From Senimuribacter intestinalis (GTDB lineage: Bacteria; Bacillota; Clostridia; Peptostreptococcales; Anaerovoracaceae): a stretch of DNA of 64,000 nucleotides. The notes below the pieces were generated by a model. It saw only the letters and a list, made by a program, of their open reading frames with translations. It was not told the origin of the DNA and made no database searches. How positions within the stretch are numbered: the stretch's first letter is position 1; the number at the start of each line of letters is the position of its first letter. Shown in pieces: positions 25,141 through 35,068 of the stretch. The translations under genes were made by a program, and so were the position numbers. The stretch lies in the NCBI GenBank assembly GCA_943192975.1, contig CALPCJ010000009.1, positions 1 through 64,000 of the forward strand, written 5' to 3'.

Positions 25141-28100
25141 TTAAAACAGTGACAACTGATCTGTTTCCGGCAGTCCTTCAAACACGCCATGAGTACGCAG
25201 CGCTTCCACCGCCGTTTTGTTCAGTTTAGAACGATTCACCGCTTCCTCAATGGTGTCAAACGGCTTTTCGGCATAGGCATCAGCAAAAGCTTTCGCCGCA
25301 GTATCCCCCACGCCTTCCAGCGCCACAAAGGGCAGCAGCACCTTTCCTTCGTCGGACCAGAACTTCAATGCATGGGATTTTCCAAGGCGTGCAGGCGCAA
25401 ACTCGTAGCCTCTGGAATACATCTCATAGGCAACTTCCAGCACCAGAACATCCGCCTGCTCTTTGGCAGTAGCGTTGTTTCCCATGGCTTCAATCATCTC
25501 AATTCTGTCTAAAATAGCCTGTGGCCCTTTCATGATAGTATCTGCGTCAAAGTTTGCCACCGTACTGGTAAAGTGGGTCGCATAGAATTCCACCGGATAG
25601 TAAACCTTGTACCACGCCATACGGAAGGACATCATAACATAGGCTACCGCATGGGCACGCGGAAACATGTACTGGATTTTAATACAGGAATCGATATACC
25701 AGTCCGGCACACCATGCTCCTTCATCACCGCCAGCTGTTCTTCTTTCAGAGGTCTGTTTTTACGAACGTCCTCCATAATCTGGAAGGAGGTCTTATTCTC
25801 TATACCTTTCAGAATCAGATAGTTCATGATGTCGTCACGAGTAGAGATAACTTCTCTCATGGTTGCCGTGCCGCTTCTGATATAATCCTGTGCGTTGTTG
25901 AGCCATACATCCGTACCGTGAGAGAATCCAGAAATACGCACCAGATCCGCAAACTTATCCGGCTTAGTGTCATCCAGCATCTGCCGTACAAAGGCAGTAC
26001 CAAATTCCGGAATCGCATAGGATCCATGGGTGTATTTGTAGTCCGGATTCTTGATGTTAAGCGCCTCGATGCCGTTAAAAATGGATAAAACCTTTCTATC
26101 TGTAAGGTCTGCTTTCATCGGGTCAATTCCGGTCATATCCTGCAGCTGACGAATCATGGATGGAATATTATGCCCCAGAATATCCAGCTTCAGCAGGTTC
26201 TCGTCAATCTTATGATAATCAAAATGCGTAGTAATGATGTCACTCTTCACATCGTTTGCCGGATGCTGCACCGGACAGAACTCGTAAATTTCGTGGTCGT
26301 CCGGCACGATAATAATACCGCCCGGATGCTGACCAGTGGTTCGCTTTACACCAGTACAGCCCTGAGTCAGCCTGTCCGCCTCGAATTTATTAATCTGCCG
26401 ATGGAATTGATCGGCAAATTTCATCACATAGCCGTAGGCAGTTTTTTCTGCAACAGTACCTACAGTGCCTGCCTTAAACACGTTCTTCTCACCAAAGATT
26501 TCACCTACGTATTTATGTGCTGTCGCCTGATATTCCCCTGCAAAATTAAGGTCGATATCCGGCTCTTTGTCGCCGTTAAATCCAAGGAAAGTTGCAAATG
26601 GAATTGTATAGCCGTCCCTGTTCATCGGTGTGCCGCATTCCGGGCAGTCCATTTCCGGCATATCGATACCGCAATCATAAAGCTGCATATCGCCCCAAAT
26701 CAATTTCTTACAGTTCGGGCAGATATAGTGAGGATCCAGAGGATTTACCTCAGTGATTCCCGCCATAGTCGCCGCAAAGGAAGACCCTACGGAACCTCGA
26801 GATCCGACCAAATAGCCATCCTCCATGGACTTGTGCACCAGCATCTGCGCCGATACATACATGACCGCATAGCCGTTATCAATAATAGATGAAAGTTCTT
26901 TTTCCAAACGCTCAGCAATGATTGTATCCATATTCTCGCCGTAAATGCTGTGTGCCTTCTGCATGCAGGTTTCCCGCAAAGTTTCTTCCGCACCGGCAAT
27001 CTTCGGAGGGAATTTTCCCTTTGGTACTGGCAGAATGCTGCCGTCAATCATGTCCGCGATGAGATTGGTATTTTCGATGACGACTTTGTATGCCGTCTCT
27101 TCACCAAGATAACGAAATTCTTCCATCATCTCATCGGTGGTTCTCATGTAAAGACCCTGCCCGTTTTCAGCATCCTTAAAGCCCATGCCGGCAAGGAGTA
27201 TATTTCTGTAGATGGCGGACTCCGGTTCATCGTAGTGGGCGTCGGTGGTTGCAACTACCGGCTTTCCCATCTTTTCTCCCAAAGCCACAATCTGCCTGTT
27301 ATGTTCACGCAGCTCCTCCTGACCAGAAACCATTCCCTGTTCAATCATAAACTGATTGTTAATCAGCGGCTGAATTTCCAGATAATCGTAAAAGCTTGCA
27401 ATTTCTTCAATTTCTTCCTGGCTCTTACCGCCTGCTATAGCACGGTACACTTCACCGGCCTCGCAGGCAGAACCGATGATAAGTCCTTCTCTGTGCTCTG
27501 CGATAACTGATTTAGGAAGTCTGGGTCTTTTATAAAAATATTCCAGATGAGAATAAGAGACCAACTTGTAAATATTTTTCAGGCCCTCCTGGGTTTTCGC
27601 AAGCAGAATGATATGGTTAGTCGGATTCTTTTTATAATCAATAGAACCGTCCTCGTTATGGCAGTCTCTGTCGTCAAAGACGTAACCCTCCATACCGTAG
27701 ATAATCTTGATGTCGACAGGGTTTTCTTTATCGCCTGCCAGCTTCTTTGCAGTCTTTGCGGCATCTGGAAAGCTCTGCACTACACCGTGGTCTGTAATTG
27801 CCACAGCCGGCTGTCCCCACGCAGCAGCAGTTTTAACGAGATTTGCTACTTCATTTAATCCGTCCATAGCGCTCATCTTAGTATGCGCATGAAGTTCCAC
27901 TCGCTTTCCGCCTTCGTAAGTATCCTTTCGTTTTTTCACCTTACCCTTATTGATATCCTTAATCATTACAGTCAGGCAGTTATCGTAGCGATCCCATTCA
28001 GTCTCACCGCGGACTTTAATAAAGTCTCCGCTTTTCAAAAGGCTGTCAATCTCTTCCCACTTATTATTAGAGCAGAAAGTCTTCAGACAAACAGAAGTCT

Positions 28101-28974
28101 TCTTATCAGTGATTAACAGTGTTACCAGTTTCTTCTCATTTCTGATTGGTCTAGCGTCTTTTTTGAAAAGGATTCCTTCTAAAATAACTGTACCTGTATC
28201 TGCCTCTAGTCCGGACATAGGAATTGCTTCACCAAAAATGTCTTTTCCCATAATCCGGTTTCCTTCTGCCGGTGTTTCCTTCTCGCGGCGTTTAAAACCG
28301 CCGTTCTGACCGCCAAAGCCACTATTGCCTCCGCCATTTCCATTATTACCGCCAAAGCCACCACCTGCTGCAGGCTTTGCGCTCTCACTTTTATGCATCT
28401 GCGCTGCTTTTTTTGCTTCTTCAAGGGACGCTTTAATGTCAGATTCCTCCGATTCGATCCAACTTTCTGCAGCCTTCATGTAACTGTCTTCATCGTTGAC
28501 AAAGGTCACATCTTTGTGAATTCCAAAGTGTTCAGCAAGAAGCTGCTTAAACTGGTAAGCAACCTTTTCATTGAGCTGCTCGGTTGCCAGTCTGCCCAGC
28601 GCATAGATCTGCAGTTTTTCTCCTTCACAGATAAACTTGCTGCTTTCGATAGATTTGGTAATCGCCGCATATTTCCCGTTGATAATTTCTATCATATGAG
28701 GAATGAACAGCGGAATAATTTCCTCCTCAGAAAGAATCACATTCTCGTAATTATACTTGAATTTAACATCTTTCAGCGCTTCAATCTGATGCAGAATCAC
28801 GCCTTTAAGCTTCGCCATGGAAAGGCAGGGCATAATAAAATTGAGCCGGAGGCTAATGGTTAAAACTCCGGTCTCACTTTCGATGACTGCTTCTGTAATT
28901 TCGTATGTATACTGGCTTTTGTCATGTCCCGAAAGGACATCCCAATCTATGTTCTGTTCAATTAATGCTCTCAT
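25141..28974 (-). CDS. polC: DNA polymerase III PolC lacking the exonuclease insert
   Basis: The replicative DNA polymerase alpha subunit of Firmicutes, 1,277 residues. In order: N-terminal domain, a Gly/Asn-rich linker (residues about 200-235), an OB-fold, and the first part of a PHP domain (ELHAHTKMSAMDGL near 360, then AITDHGVVQSFPDA). The palm follows with four Cys for zinc (CPNC, CPEC) and the catalytic PDIDLNF near 805, then fingers and a C-terminal clamp-binding QLSLF. In well-known PolC proteins (about 1,440 residues) a DEDD 3'-5' exonuclease interrupts the PHP domain. Here IIYGMEGYVFDD runs in about 20 residues to HIILLAKTQEGLKNIY with no DVETTG-type motif. It is the last gene of the pyrH operon. 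Confidence 0.93.
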   Translation of the reverse strand: MRALIEQNIDWDVLSGHDKSQYTYEITEAVIESETGVLTISLRLNFIMPCLSMAKLKGVILHQIEALKDVKFKYNYENVILSEEEIIPLFIPHMIEIINGKYAAITKSIESSKFICEGEKLQIYALGRLATEQLNEKVAYQFKQLLAEHFGIHKDVTFVNDEDSYMKAAESWIESEESDIKASLEEAKKAAQMHKSESAKPAAGGGFGGNNGNGGGNSGFGGQNGGFKRREKETPAEGNRIMGKDIFGEAIPMSGLEADTGTVILEGILFKKDARPIRNEKKLVTLLITDKKTSVCLKTFCSNNKWEEIDSLLKSGDFIKVRGETEWDRYDNCLTVMIKDINKGKVKKRKDTYEGGKRVELHAHTKMSAMDGLNEVANLVKTAAAWGQPAVAITDHGVVQSFPDAAKTAKKLAGDKENPVDIKIIYGMEGYVFDDRDCHNEDGSIDYKKNPTNHIILLAKTQEGLKNIYKLVSYSHLEYFYKRPRLPKSVIAEHREGLIIGSACEAGEVYRAIAGGKSQEEIEEIASFYDYLEIQPLINNQFMIEQGMVSGQEELREHNRQIVALGEKMGKPVVATTDAHYDEPESAIYRNILLAGMGFKDAENGQGLYMRTTDEMMEEFRYLGEETAYKVVIENTNLIADMIDGSILPVPKGKFPPKIAGAEETLRETCMQKAHSIYGENMDTIIAERLEKELSSIIDNGYAVMYVSAQMLVHKSMEDGYLVGSRGSVGSSFAATMAGITEVNPLDPHYICPNCKKLIWGDMQLYDCGIDMPEMDCPECGTPMNRDGYTIPFATFLGFNGDKEPDIDLNFAGEYQATAHKYVGEIFGEKNVFKAGTVGTVAEKTAYGYVMKFADQFHRQINKFEADRLTQGCTGVKRTTGQHPGGIIIVPDDHEIYEFCPVQHPANDVKSDIITTHFDYHKIDENLLKLDILGHNIPSMIRQLQDMTGIDPMKADLTDRKVLSIFNGIEALNIKNPDYKYTHGSYAIPEFGTAFVRQMLDDTKPDKFADLVRISGFSHGTDVWLNNAQDYIRSGTATMREVISTRDDIMNYLILKGIENKTSFQIMEDVRKNRPLKEEQLAVMKEHGVPDWYIDSCIKIQYMFPRAHAVAYVMMSFRMAWYKVYYPVEFYATHFTSTVANFDADTIMKGPQAILDRIEMIEAMGNNATAKEQADVLVLEVAYEMYSRGYEFAPARLGKSHALKFWSDEGKVLLPFVALEGVGDTAAKAFADAYAEKPFDTIEEAVNRSKLNKTAVEALRTHGVFEGLPETDQLSLF

Positions 28975-30027
28975 TTATACACTCGCTTTTTTCTTTATCA
29001 TGTCAATTAATGCATCTACAATGTCGCATTCATTTACGGTTTTAATAACCTGTCCTTTTGCAAAAATGACACCTTTTCCATCGCCGCCGCACGCCCCGAA
29101 ATCCGCCTCTCTGGCTTCACCCGGACCGTTGACGACGCAGCCCATGACAGCAACCTTCAGTGGACGCGAAACAGCAATTTCACTAAGGCGTTCTTCTACC
29201 TGTGCCGCAAGGCTCTGCAGGTCGACTCTGGTTCTGCCGCAGGTCGGACAGGAAATCAGATCAATCTGCGGCGTTCTGATGCCAATGCTTTCCAATATTT
29301 CCCGGGCATAAACTACCTCTTCTACAGGATCTGCTGTCAAAGAAACCCGCATCGTATCACCGATACCAGCAAGCAGCAGCGCACCGATCCCCACTGCCGA
29401 TTTTACTTTACCGCGCTTCAGGGTACCTGCCTCGGTAATGCCAATATGAATGGGGTGCTCGGTTTTCTCAAAGACTAGTTTATGCGCTTCGTAGTTCATC
29501 CGAACATCAGATGATTTTAAGGAAAGCACTAAATTGTCATATCCCATATCTTCAATGAGCGCAGCATTTCTGAGGACGCTTTCGCACAGACCTTCTGCCG
29601 TAACGCCGCCGTTTTTCTCCAAAATATCTTTTTCAAGGGAACCGGAATTAACACCGATTCTGATCGGCACGTTCCGCTCTTTTGCTGCTGTTACGACCGC
29701 CCGAACTCTTTCGGTACTTCCGATATTTCCGGGATTAATTCTGATCTTGTCGGCGCCTTGCTCGATTGCCGCAATGGCAAGACGATAGTCGAAATGAATG
29801 TCTGCAACCAGAGGCACGGACACCTGTTTTTTCACCCGTCCAAAGACCTCTGCCGCTTCCATATCGGGCACAGCGATTCTGATGATTCCACAGCCTGCAG
29901 CTGTCAATCTGTCAATCTGCGCAAGCAATCCCCTTTCATCTCTAGAATCCACATTGGTCATGGATTGAATGGAAATCGGTGCTCCGCCGCCAATTTTTAT
30001 ATTTCCGCAATAAACGCTTTTTCTCAT
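28975..30027 (-). CDS. ispG: 4-hydroxy-3-methylbut-2-en-1-yl diphosphate synthase
   Basis: The 350-residue IspG (GcpE) converts methylerythritol cyclodiphosphate to HMBPP in the MEP isoprenoid pathway, using a 4Fe-4S cluster. The N-terminal barrel begins with IGGGAPISIQSMTN. The cluster Cys are in SCPTCGRTRVD and GCVVNGPGEA near the C-terminus. Length matches the compact bacterial form. The ATG overlaps the end of rseP by four bases, and its stop abuts the polC start. The next MEP enzyme, IspH, is encoded in the same window at 61105-63054. Confidence 0.95.
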   Translation of the reverse strand: MRKSVYCGNIKIGGGAPISIQSMTNVDSRDERGLLAQIDRLTAAGCGIIRIAVPDMEAAEVFGRVKKQVSVPLVADIHFDYRLAIAAIEQGADKIRINPGNIGSTERVRAVVTAAKERNVPIRIGVNSGSLEKDILEKNGGVTAEGLCESVLRNAALIEDMGYDNLVLSLKSSDVRMNYEAHKLVFEKTEHPIHIGITEAGTLKRGKVKSAVGIGALLLAGIGDTMRVSLTADPVEEVVYAREILESIGIRTPQIDLISCPTCGRTRVDLQSLAAQVEERLSEIAVSRPLKVAVMGCVVNGPGEAREADFGACGGDGKGVIFAKGQVIKTVNECDIVDALIDMIKKKASV

Positions 30028-31025
30028 GATATAAATAACCTCGTAATGTCATTCCACGTAACGAATATCATAAAACCGAAGAGCAGGATCATCCCTGCGC
30101 CGTGAATTTTTCCCTCTAAATTGTCGCTAATCATCTTTCCAGTAATCTTTCGAATGATGACGAAGATAATTCTTCCGCCGTCCAGCGCTGGAAGCGGCAG
30201 CATGTTCATCAGTGCTAAGTTCAGGCTGATCAAAGCTACTAAATACCCGAAATAAATCATGCCGTAATTCTTTGTCTCACTGACAAGGGAAACAATACCC
30301 ACTGGACCTGACAGTTCGTCTGTAGAAACTTCACCGGAAACCAGCTGTGCCAGCGCCGAGAACATCCCCTTTGTCATACTCCAGGTTCCCTTTGCACCGT
30401 TTGATACCGCAGTCAACGCATTATGACTCACCTTGGAAGTAACGCCAATGATATACCTGCCATCTTCCGTTTTCTCCGGTGTCATCTCAAAAGTCTCTTC
30501 TTCTCCATTCCGCTCCACCGTGATGGAAAGCCTGTCTTCACCGCTGCCGATTGCTGCAGCAATGTCATTCCATTTTTCAATAGGCGTACCGTTTACCGAT
30601 AAAACCTTGTCTTCGGAAAGAAGACCTGCTTCATAGGCAGGCGTACCTGTTTGAACTTCATCGATAGTAGTAGTTGCTGTTCCAATATATCCCATCACAA
30701 GAGTCATTGCCAGAATTGCAATAAGCACATTCATAGCAGAGCCTGCAAGGAGTACCGAAATCTTTGCCCAGACCGGCTTGTTGTTAAACGCTCTGCTGCT
30801 TTCAGATTCCTCATTCTCACCTTCCATCGCGCAGTATCCGCCGATAGGAATCAGTCTGATAGAATAAAGCGTCTCACCCTTTTGCCGCTGAAAAATCGCA
30901 GGTCCCATACCAAATGCAAACTCGTTGACTCTTACACCTACTGCTTTCGCCACAGTAAAATGCCCCAGCTCGTGTGGGAAAATCAACATAACAAACAATA
31001 TCACTGCATAAATCACTGTCATCAC
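30024..31025 (-). CDS. rseP: RIP zinc metalloprotease RseP/RasP family
   Basis: A site-2 protease of 333 residues that cuts substrates, such as anti-sigma factors and remnant signal peptides, within the membrane. HELGHF in the first transmembrane helix is the zinc site and NMLPLPALDGGR supplies the third ligand. A PDZ domain lies between them (GLLSEDKVLSVNGTPIEKW). Four hydrophobic segments fit the family. It overlaps dxr and ispG by four bases on each side, so translation is coupled. This dxr-rseP order is common in Firmicutes. Confidence 0.93.
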   Translation of the reverse strand: MMTVIYAVILFVMLIFPHELGHFTVAKAVGVRVNEFAFGMGPAIFQRQKGETLYSIRLIPIGGYCAMEGENEESESSRAFNNKPVWAKISVLLAGSAMNVLIAILAMTLVMGYIGTATTTIDEVQTGTPAYEAGLLSEDKVLSVNGTPIEKWNDIAAAIGSGEDRLSITVERNGEEETFEMTPEKTEDGRYIIGVTSKVSHNALTAVSNGAKGTWSMTKGMFSALAQLVSGEVSTDELSGPVGIVSLVSETKNYGMIYFGYLVALISLNLALMNMLPLPALDGGRIIFVIIRKITGKMISDNLEGKIHGAGMILLFGFMIFVTWNDITRLFIS

Positions 31026-32152
31026 AAAACCTCTTTACGAATTTCTTTATCAATATTTATAATCTCATTTAACCCTAAATTATATGTAGGCGTGTGATCA
31101 TCTAGTATTTTTTGTATGTTTTTTTCGATGTCTAAAAAGGCAATCTGTCCTTTCAGGAACCTGTCCACCATAACCTCGTTGGCAGCATTGAGTACTACTG
31201 GATAGCTGCCGCCTGCTTTTGAGGCTTCATAAGCCAGATTAATACAGCCAAACACTTCTGTATCTGGCTCTTCAAAGGAAAGGCTTGCGCCTTCTTCGAA
31301 AAAGTTAATGCGTTTACCCGCATCGGGAATCCTCTGCGGATATCCCAGCGCCACGCTGATAGGAATCCTCATATCGGCAGAGCCCATCTGGGCAATGACA
31401 GAACCATCTTCAAACTCTACCGCCGAATGCATAATGCTCTGGGGATGAACCAGAATCTGAATATCAGAAAGCGGCACATCAAAGAGCCATTTTGCCTCGA
31501 TGACCTCAAGACCTTTGTTCATCATGGTTGCAGAATCTATGGTAATCTTTTTCCCCATACTCCACTTGGGATGATGAAGCGCCTGCGCTAGTGTAACATC
31601 TGCCAATTGCTGACGGCTAAAGCCGCGAAAAGGTCCGCCTGAGGCAGTCAGCAGAATCTTTCTGATTTTCTTTCCCTGGTTGCCCTGTAAACACTGAAAA
31701 ATCGCGCTGTGTTCGCTGTCTACAGGAAGCATTCTGGCGCCTTTTTCCTGTACTGCTTTCATTATCAGTTCGCCGCCTGCAACCAGAGTTTCTTTATTGG
31801 CAAGGGCGATATCCTTGCCTGATTGAATGGCGTGATAAGTAGGTAACAGACCGCGAATCCCCACCAGAGAATTTAGGAGAATCTGACTGTCGTCCTCCGC
31901 TGCAGCCAGCAATCCCTTTTCTCCCCAAAGAAAGTCCACCTTTGGATAGGCTTTCGCCAAACGACATGCATCTTGTTCCAGTTCAGTCACCGCCTGTTTT
32001 GGCGAAAACTTTTGAATCTGCTGTTCAAGAAGCTCTGTATTCTGACCGCAGGCTAGTGTTTCTATTTGAAATTGTTCCCGGTTCCTTCTGATGACATCCA
32101 GCGCCTGCATGCCGATAGAACCGGTACTTCCCAAAATTGTAACTTTTTTCAT
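31022..32152 (-). CDS. dxr: 1-deoxy-D-xylulose 5-phosphate reductoisomerase
   Basis: The second enzyme of the MEP pathway, 376 residues. The N-terminal NADPH fold begins with TILGSTGSIGMQALDVI. The catalytic region contains LLPVDSEHSAIFQCL and TASGGPF, and the metal-binding part includes KGLEVIEAKWLF. Length is usual. It lies 44 bases after cdsA; that gap has a short inverted repeat (AAGGTT, AACCTT) followed by a few T, which might lower downstream expression. Confidence 0.95.
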   Translation of the reverse strand: MKKVTILGSTGSIGMQALDVIRRNREQFQIETLACGQNTELLEQQIQKFSPKQAVTELEQDACRLAKAYPKVDFLWGEKGLLAAAEDDSQILLNSLVGIRGLLPTYHAIQSGKDIALANKETLVAGGELIMKAVQEKGARMLPVDSEHSAIFQCLQGNQGKKIRKILLTASGGPFRGFSRQQLADVTLAQALHHPKWSMGKKITIDSATMMNKGLEVIEAKWLFDVPLSDIQILVHPQSIMHSAVEFEDGSVIAQMGSADMRIPISVALGYPQRIPDAGKRINFFEEGASLSFEEPDTEVFGCINLAYEASKAGGSYPVVLNAANEVMVDRFLKGQIAFLDIEKNIQKILDDHTPTYNLGLNEIINIDKEIRKEVL

Positions 32153-32196
32153 CTATACTATAACTCCCCAAAAAGGTTAGAAACCTTGCATTTCAT

Positions 32197-32985
32197 TTAG
32201 CCTAAAAGAATAAATTGAATGTAGTAGTAAACCACCGGTGCGGTGAATAGCACGCTGTCGAAGCGATCCATAATACCACCGTGTCCCGGAATTAGATTCC
32301 CATAATCCTTGATCCCCATTTTTCTCTTATATGCTGAGGCTGTCAAATCGCCGCACTGTGACAGTACTGCTCCGATTAAACCGATTACAAGACAGTGAAG
32401 CCAGATTCTCGGTATGACAAAATAGCCGAATAGGCCGCAGCAGATTACACTGCCCAAGGTTCCTCCGATTGCACCCTCGATGGTCTTTTTCGGGCTCAGC
32501 ACCGGACAGAGTTTATGCTTGCCGAAGAGATATCCGCTGAAATAGGCGAAGATATCCGTACAAAAAGCTGATAAAAGTACCAGCCAAATCAAGATGGAAT
32601 ATTCGCCGCTACTGTCTACCAGTACCACATGATAAGAGAAAAATACTACGTAGATAATCCCCAGCATAGTTGCCATTCCATCTTCAATTTTCCTCTGATC
32701 AATCTTAAAGATATAAATGGAACTTGCCATAATGCACGCTGCCAACCAGCCGGTCAAATACATTTGCGGCTCGGGTGTCAGTCCATGAATCAGATACAGC
32801 ACCACCATCGCACAGTAAGCAATTTTTTCTGAGGGATGAATATCCATGGCTTTAAAACCGTTAAAAAACTCTCTGACACCAATCAAACCCACCAGAATAC
32901 ATGCGGCAGCAAGCCAATAACCTCCCAAATATACTACAGCTAAAAGTGGCACCATACAGAGCCCTGAAATCACTCTTGTCTTCAT
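32197..32985 (-). CDS. cdsA: Phosphatidate cytidylyltransferase
   Basis: Makes CDP-diacylglycerol from phosphatidic acid and CTP at the membrane. The protein has 262 residues with about seven hydrophobic helices and the family signature near the C-terminus (GIKDYGNLIPGHGGIMDRFD), whose Asp residues bind metal. It starts at 32985, six bases after uppS, and is part of the pyrH operon. Confidence 0.93.
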   Translation of the reverse strand: MKTRVISGLCMVPLLAVVYLGGYWLAAACILVGLIGVREFFNGFKAMDIHPSEKIAYCAMVVLYLIHGLTPEPQMYLTGWLAACIMASSIYIFKIDQRKIEDGMATMLGIIYVVFFSYHVVLVDSSGEYSILIWLVLLSAFCTDIFAYFSGYLFGKHKLCPVLSPKKTIEGAIGGTLGSVICCGLFGYFVIPRIWLHCLVIGLIGAVLSQCGDLTASAYKRKMGIKDYGNLIPGHGGIMDRFDSVLFTAPVVYYYIQFILLG

Positions 32986-32991
32986 AAATAC

Positions 32992-33720
32992 TTACTTCCT
33001 TCCTCCGAATCTCCTATCGCGATTCTGGTATGCTTCGATAAGCCTTTCGTATTCTGCTGGCGAAAAATCCGGCCAGAATACATCGGTAAAGGCAAATTCG
33101 CTGTAGGCGCTTTGCCACAGCATGAAATTGGAAAGCCTCTCTTCTCCGCTAGTCCTTATAATCAAATCCGGATCAGGGATATTGCCGTTTTCGTCACCGG
33201 TATAAAGATATCTGCTGATTAGTTCCTCTGTAATTTCTGTTTCTTCGTCTAAAGCGCCTTTGCGTATGTCCTCATAAATACGTCTTACCGCTCTGACAAT
33301 TTCTGCCCTGCTTCCATAGTTGAGGGCTATATTAAACTGAAGACCTGTATTGTTTGCCGTCGTCTCCAGTGATTTTTCAAGTCTTTCTACTGCAATTTTC
33401 GGAATAACACTGTAGTCTCCCAAAACCTTGACTTTCACATTATTTTCGTGAAGTTCGGAAAGTTCACTGTCCACGTATTTAACTAGAAGTTTGAAAATAC
33501 CACCCACTTCTTCTTTAGAGCGCTTCCAGTTTTCTGTGGAAAAAGCATAAACCGTCAAATATTTTACTCCCAGTACAGAAGATGCTTTGACAATTTCTTT
33601 CATTGCCAGCATGCCTGCGTTGTGTCCTGCCAAACGAGGCAGCCCTTTCTTCTTTGCCCATCTGCCGTTTCCATCCATAATGATAGCAACGTGAGCCGGA
33701 ATTCTGTTCTGATCTATCAT
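32992..33720 (-). CDS. uppS: Undecaprenyl diphosphate synthase (cis-prenyltransferase)
   Basis: Adds isoprene units to farnesyl diphosphate to give the C55 lipid carrier for cell-wall synthesis. The protein has 242 residues. IIMDGNGRWAKKKGLPR holds the catalytic Asp and the diphosphate-binding Gly-Asn-Gly-Arg. Later RTSGEERLSNFMLWQSAYSE and DVFWPDF match the family. It uses products of the MEP genes in the same operon. A 72-base gap to frr contains an inverted repeat (GGGGCT, AGCCCC). Confidence 0.95.
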   Translation of the reverse strand: MIDQNRIPAHVAIIMDGNGRWAKKKGLPRLAGHNAGMLAMKEIVKASSVLGVKYLTVYAFSTENWKRSKEEVGGIFKLLVKYVDSELSELHENNVKVKVLGDYSVIPKIAVERLEKSLETTANNTGLQFNIALNYGSRAEIVRAVRRIYEDIRKGALDEETEITEELISRYLYTGDENGNIPDPDLIIRTSGEERLSNFMLWQSAYSEFAFTDVFWPDFSPAEYERLIEAYQNRDRRFGGRK

Positions 33721-33792
33721 GTTTCCCTCATAACTTGGGGGCTATCTCAATGTATGAAACAGCCCCGCATTTTATAAAATCTCTTTCATATT

Positions 33793-34338
33793 TTAGATCT
33801 CTAAAATTTCTTTGTCCTTTGCTGCCACAACCTCATCGATGTCTTTTACAGCCTTTTCGATGGTCTTCTGCACAATGTCCAGTTCTTTCTTCAGATCGTC
33901 CTCTGTCAGTTCTCCGTCTTTTTGCTGTTTCTTCAGGCTGTCGTTAGCTTCTCTTCTCAGATTTCTAACTGCAACTTTAGCATCTTCTCCCATTTTCTTG
34001 GTAGTCTTAGTCAGTTCTTTTCTTCTTTCTTCTGTCAGCTGCGGAATGGTCAGTCTGATACATTTTCCATCGTTAGACGGCGTAATACCGATTTCTGCCA
34101 TATTGATTGCCTTTTCAATGTCACCGATGGACTTTGGATCAAAAGGTGCAATCATCAGGGTTCTTGGATCCGGTACAGAGATATTGGAAAGATTCTTAAG
34201 CGGTGTCGGGCTTCCGTAATAATCCACTGATACCTTATCTAATAATGCAGGGTTTGCTCTGCCTGCTCTGACTGTGTTCAAATCCTCTTTTAGAACTGCA
34301 ATACTCTTTGCAATTCTTTCTTCTAAACTTTTACTCAT
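33793..34338 (-). CDS. frr: Ribosome recycling factor
   Basis: Splits post-termination ribosomes together with EF-G. The protein has 181 residues, the usual length. The start at 34338 (MSKSLEERIAKS) follows GGAGG by eight bases; the frame is open upstream but overlaps pyrH. Conserved stretches include LNTVRAGRANPALLDKV and the helix TEERRKELTKT. It lies ten bases after pyrH. Confidence 0.95.
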   Translation of the reverse strand: MSKSLEERIAKSIAVLKEDLNTVRAGRANPALLDKVSVDYYGSPTPLKNLSNISVPDPRTLMIAPFDPKSIGDIEKAINMAEIGITPSNDGKCIRLTIPQLTEERRKELTKTTKKMGEDAKVAVRNLRREANDSLKKQQKDGELTEDDLKKELDIVQKTIEKAVKDIDEVVAAKDKEILEI

Positions 34339-34348
34339 TTGGTTCCTC

Positions 34349-35053
34349 CTATTTGATAATCGTGCCGATTTTTTCGCCATAAACTGCGCGCAGGACATTT
34401 CCCTCTTCAGAAATGCCGAACACATGAATGGCAATGTGATTGTCTTTGCACAAAGTTGCGGCTGTCAAATCCATGACTTTCAGGTCCTTCTCCAAAACTT
34501 CCATGTGGGTCAGTTCATCGTATTTAACCGCATCCGGATTGGTGTTCGGATCGTCCGAATACACTGCGTCCACATTCTTTGCCAGTAAAATTACATCCGC
34601 ATCTATTTCCACAGCTCGAAGAGCTGCGGCTGTATCGGTGGAAAAGAACGGGTTTCCTGTTCCTGCACCGAAAATAACAATATCCTTGTGTTCCAGCTGA
34701 CTGATTGCTTTTCTTCTGGCATATGGTTCAGCAATCTCTCTCATCTCAATTGCAGTCTGCACCTTAGCCTTGACGCCTACTGCAAGAAGTGCATCCTGCA
34801 GTGCTAAAGAGTTCATTACCGTCGCCAGCATACCCATATAATCTGCTGTTGCACGATCCATATCTTTGCTGGTTCTTCCTCTCCAGAAATTGCCTCCGCC
34901 CACAACGATGGCAACTTCCACGCCGAGATCATGGATTTCCTTGACTTGTCTTGCGACTTTCTGCGTCATCGCCTCATTGATTCCGAATTTGTCACTGCCG
35001 GCAAGCGCTTCTCCACTAATCTTCAGAAGAACACGTTTATATTTTGGTTCCAT
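34349..35053 (-). CDS. pyrH: UMP kinase
   Basis: Hexameric bacterial UMP kinase, 234 residues, of the amino-acid kinase fold. It phosphorylates UMP to UDP. Visible motifs are RVLLKISGEAL at the start, VVGGGNFWRG, and GTGNPFFSTDTAAALRA. AAAGGAG lies six bases before the ATG. It is the first gene of the operon; rpsB and tsf, often found upstream in other Firmicutes, are not in this position. Its transcript has an unusual leader (35054-35278). Confidence 0.95.
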   Translation of the reverse strand: MEPKYKRVLLKISGEALAGSDKFGINEAMTQKVARQVKEIHDLGVEVAIVVGGGNFWRGRTSKDMDRATADYMGMLATVMNSLALQDALLAVGVKAKVQTAIEMREIAEPYARRKAISQLEHKDIVIFGAGTGNPFFSTDTAAALRAVEIDADVILLAKNVDAVYSDDPNTNPDAVKYDELTHMEVLEKDLKVMDLTAATLCKDNHIAIHVFGISEEGNVLRAVYGEKIGTIIK

Positions 35054-35068
35054 TCTATGCTCCTTTGA

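Noticed and set aside
32153..32196. Short inverted repeat between cdsA and dxr as an operon terminator
   Set aside because: The stem is only about six base pairs and the genes continue in the same operon order typical of Firmicutes, so I do not call a terminator.
33793..34434. Overlap of frr with pyrH by about 86 bases
   Set aside because: Only an artefact of choosing the longest frame. The start at 34338 has a strong ribosome site and removes the overlap.
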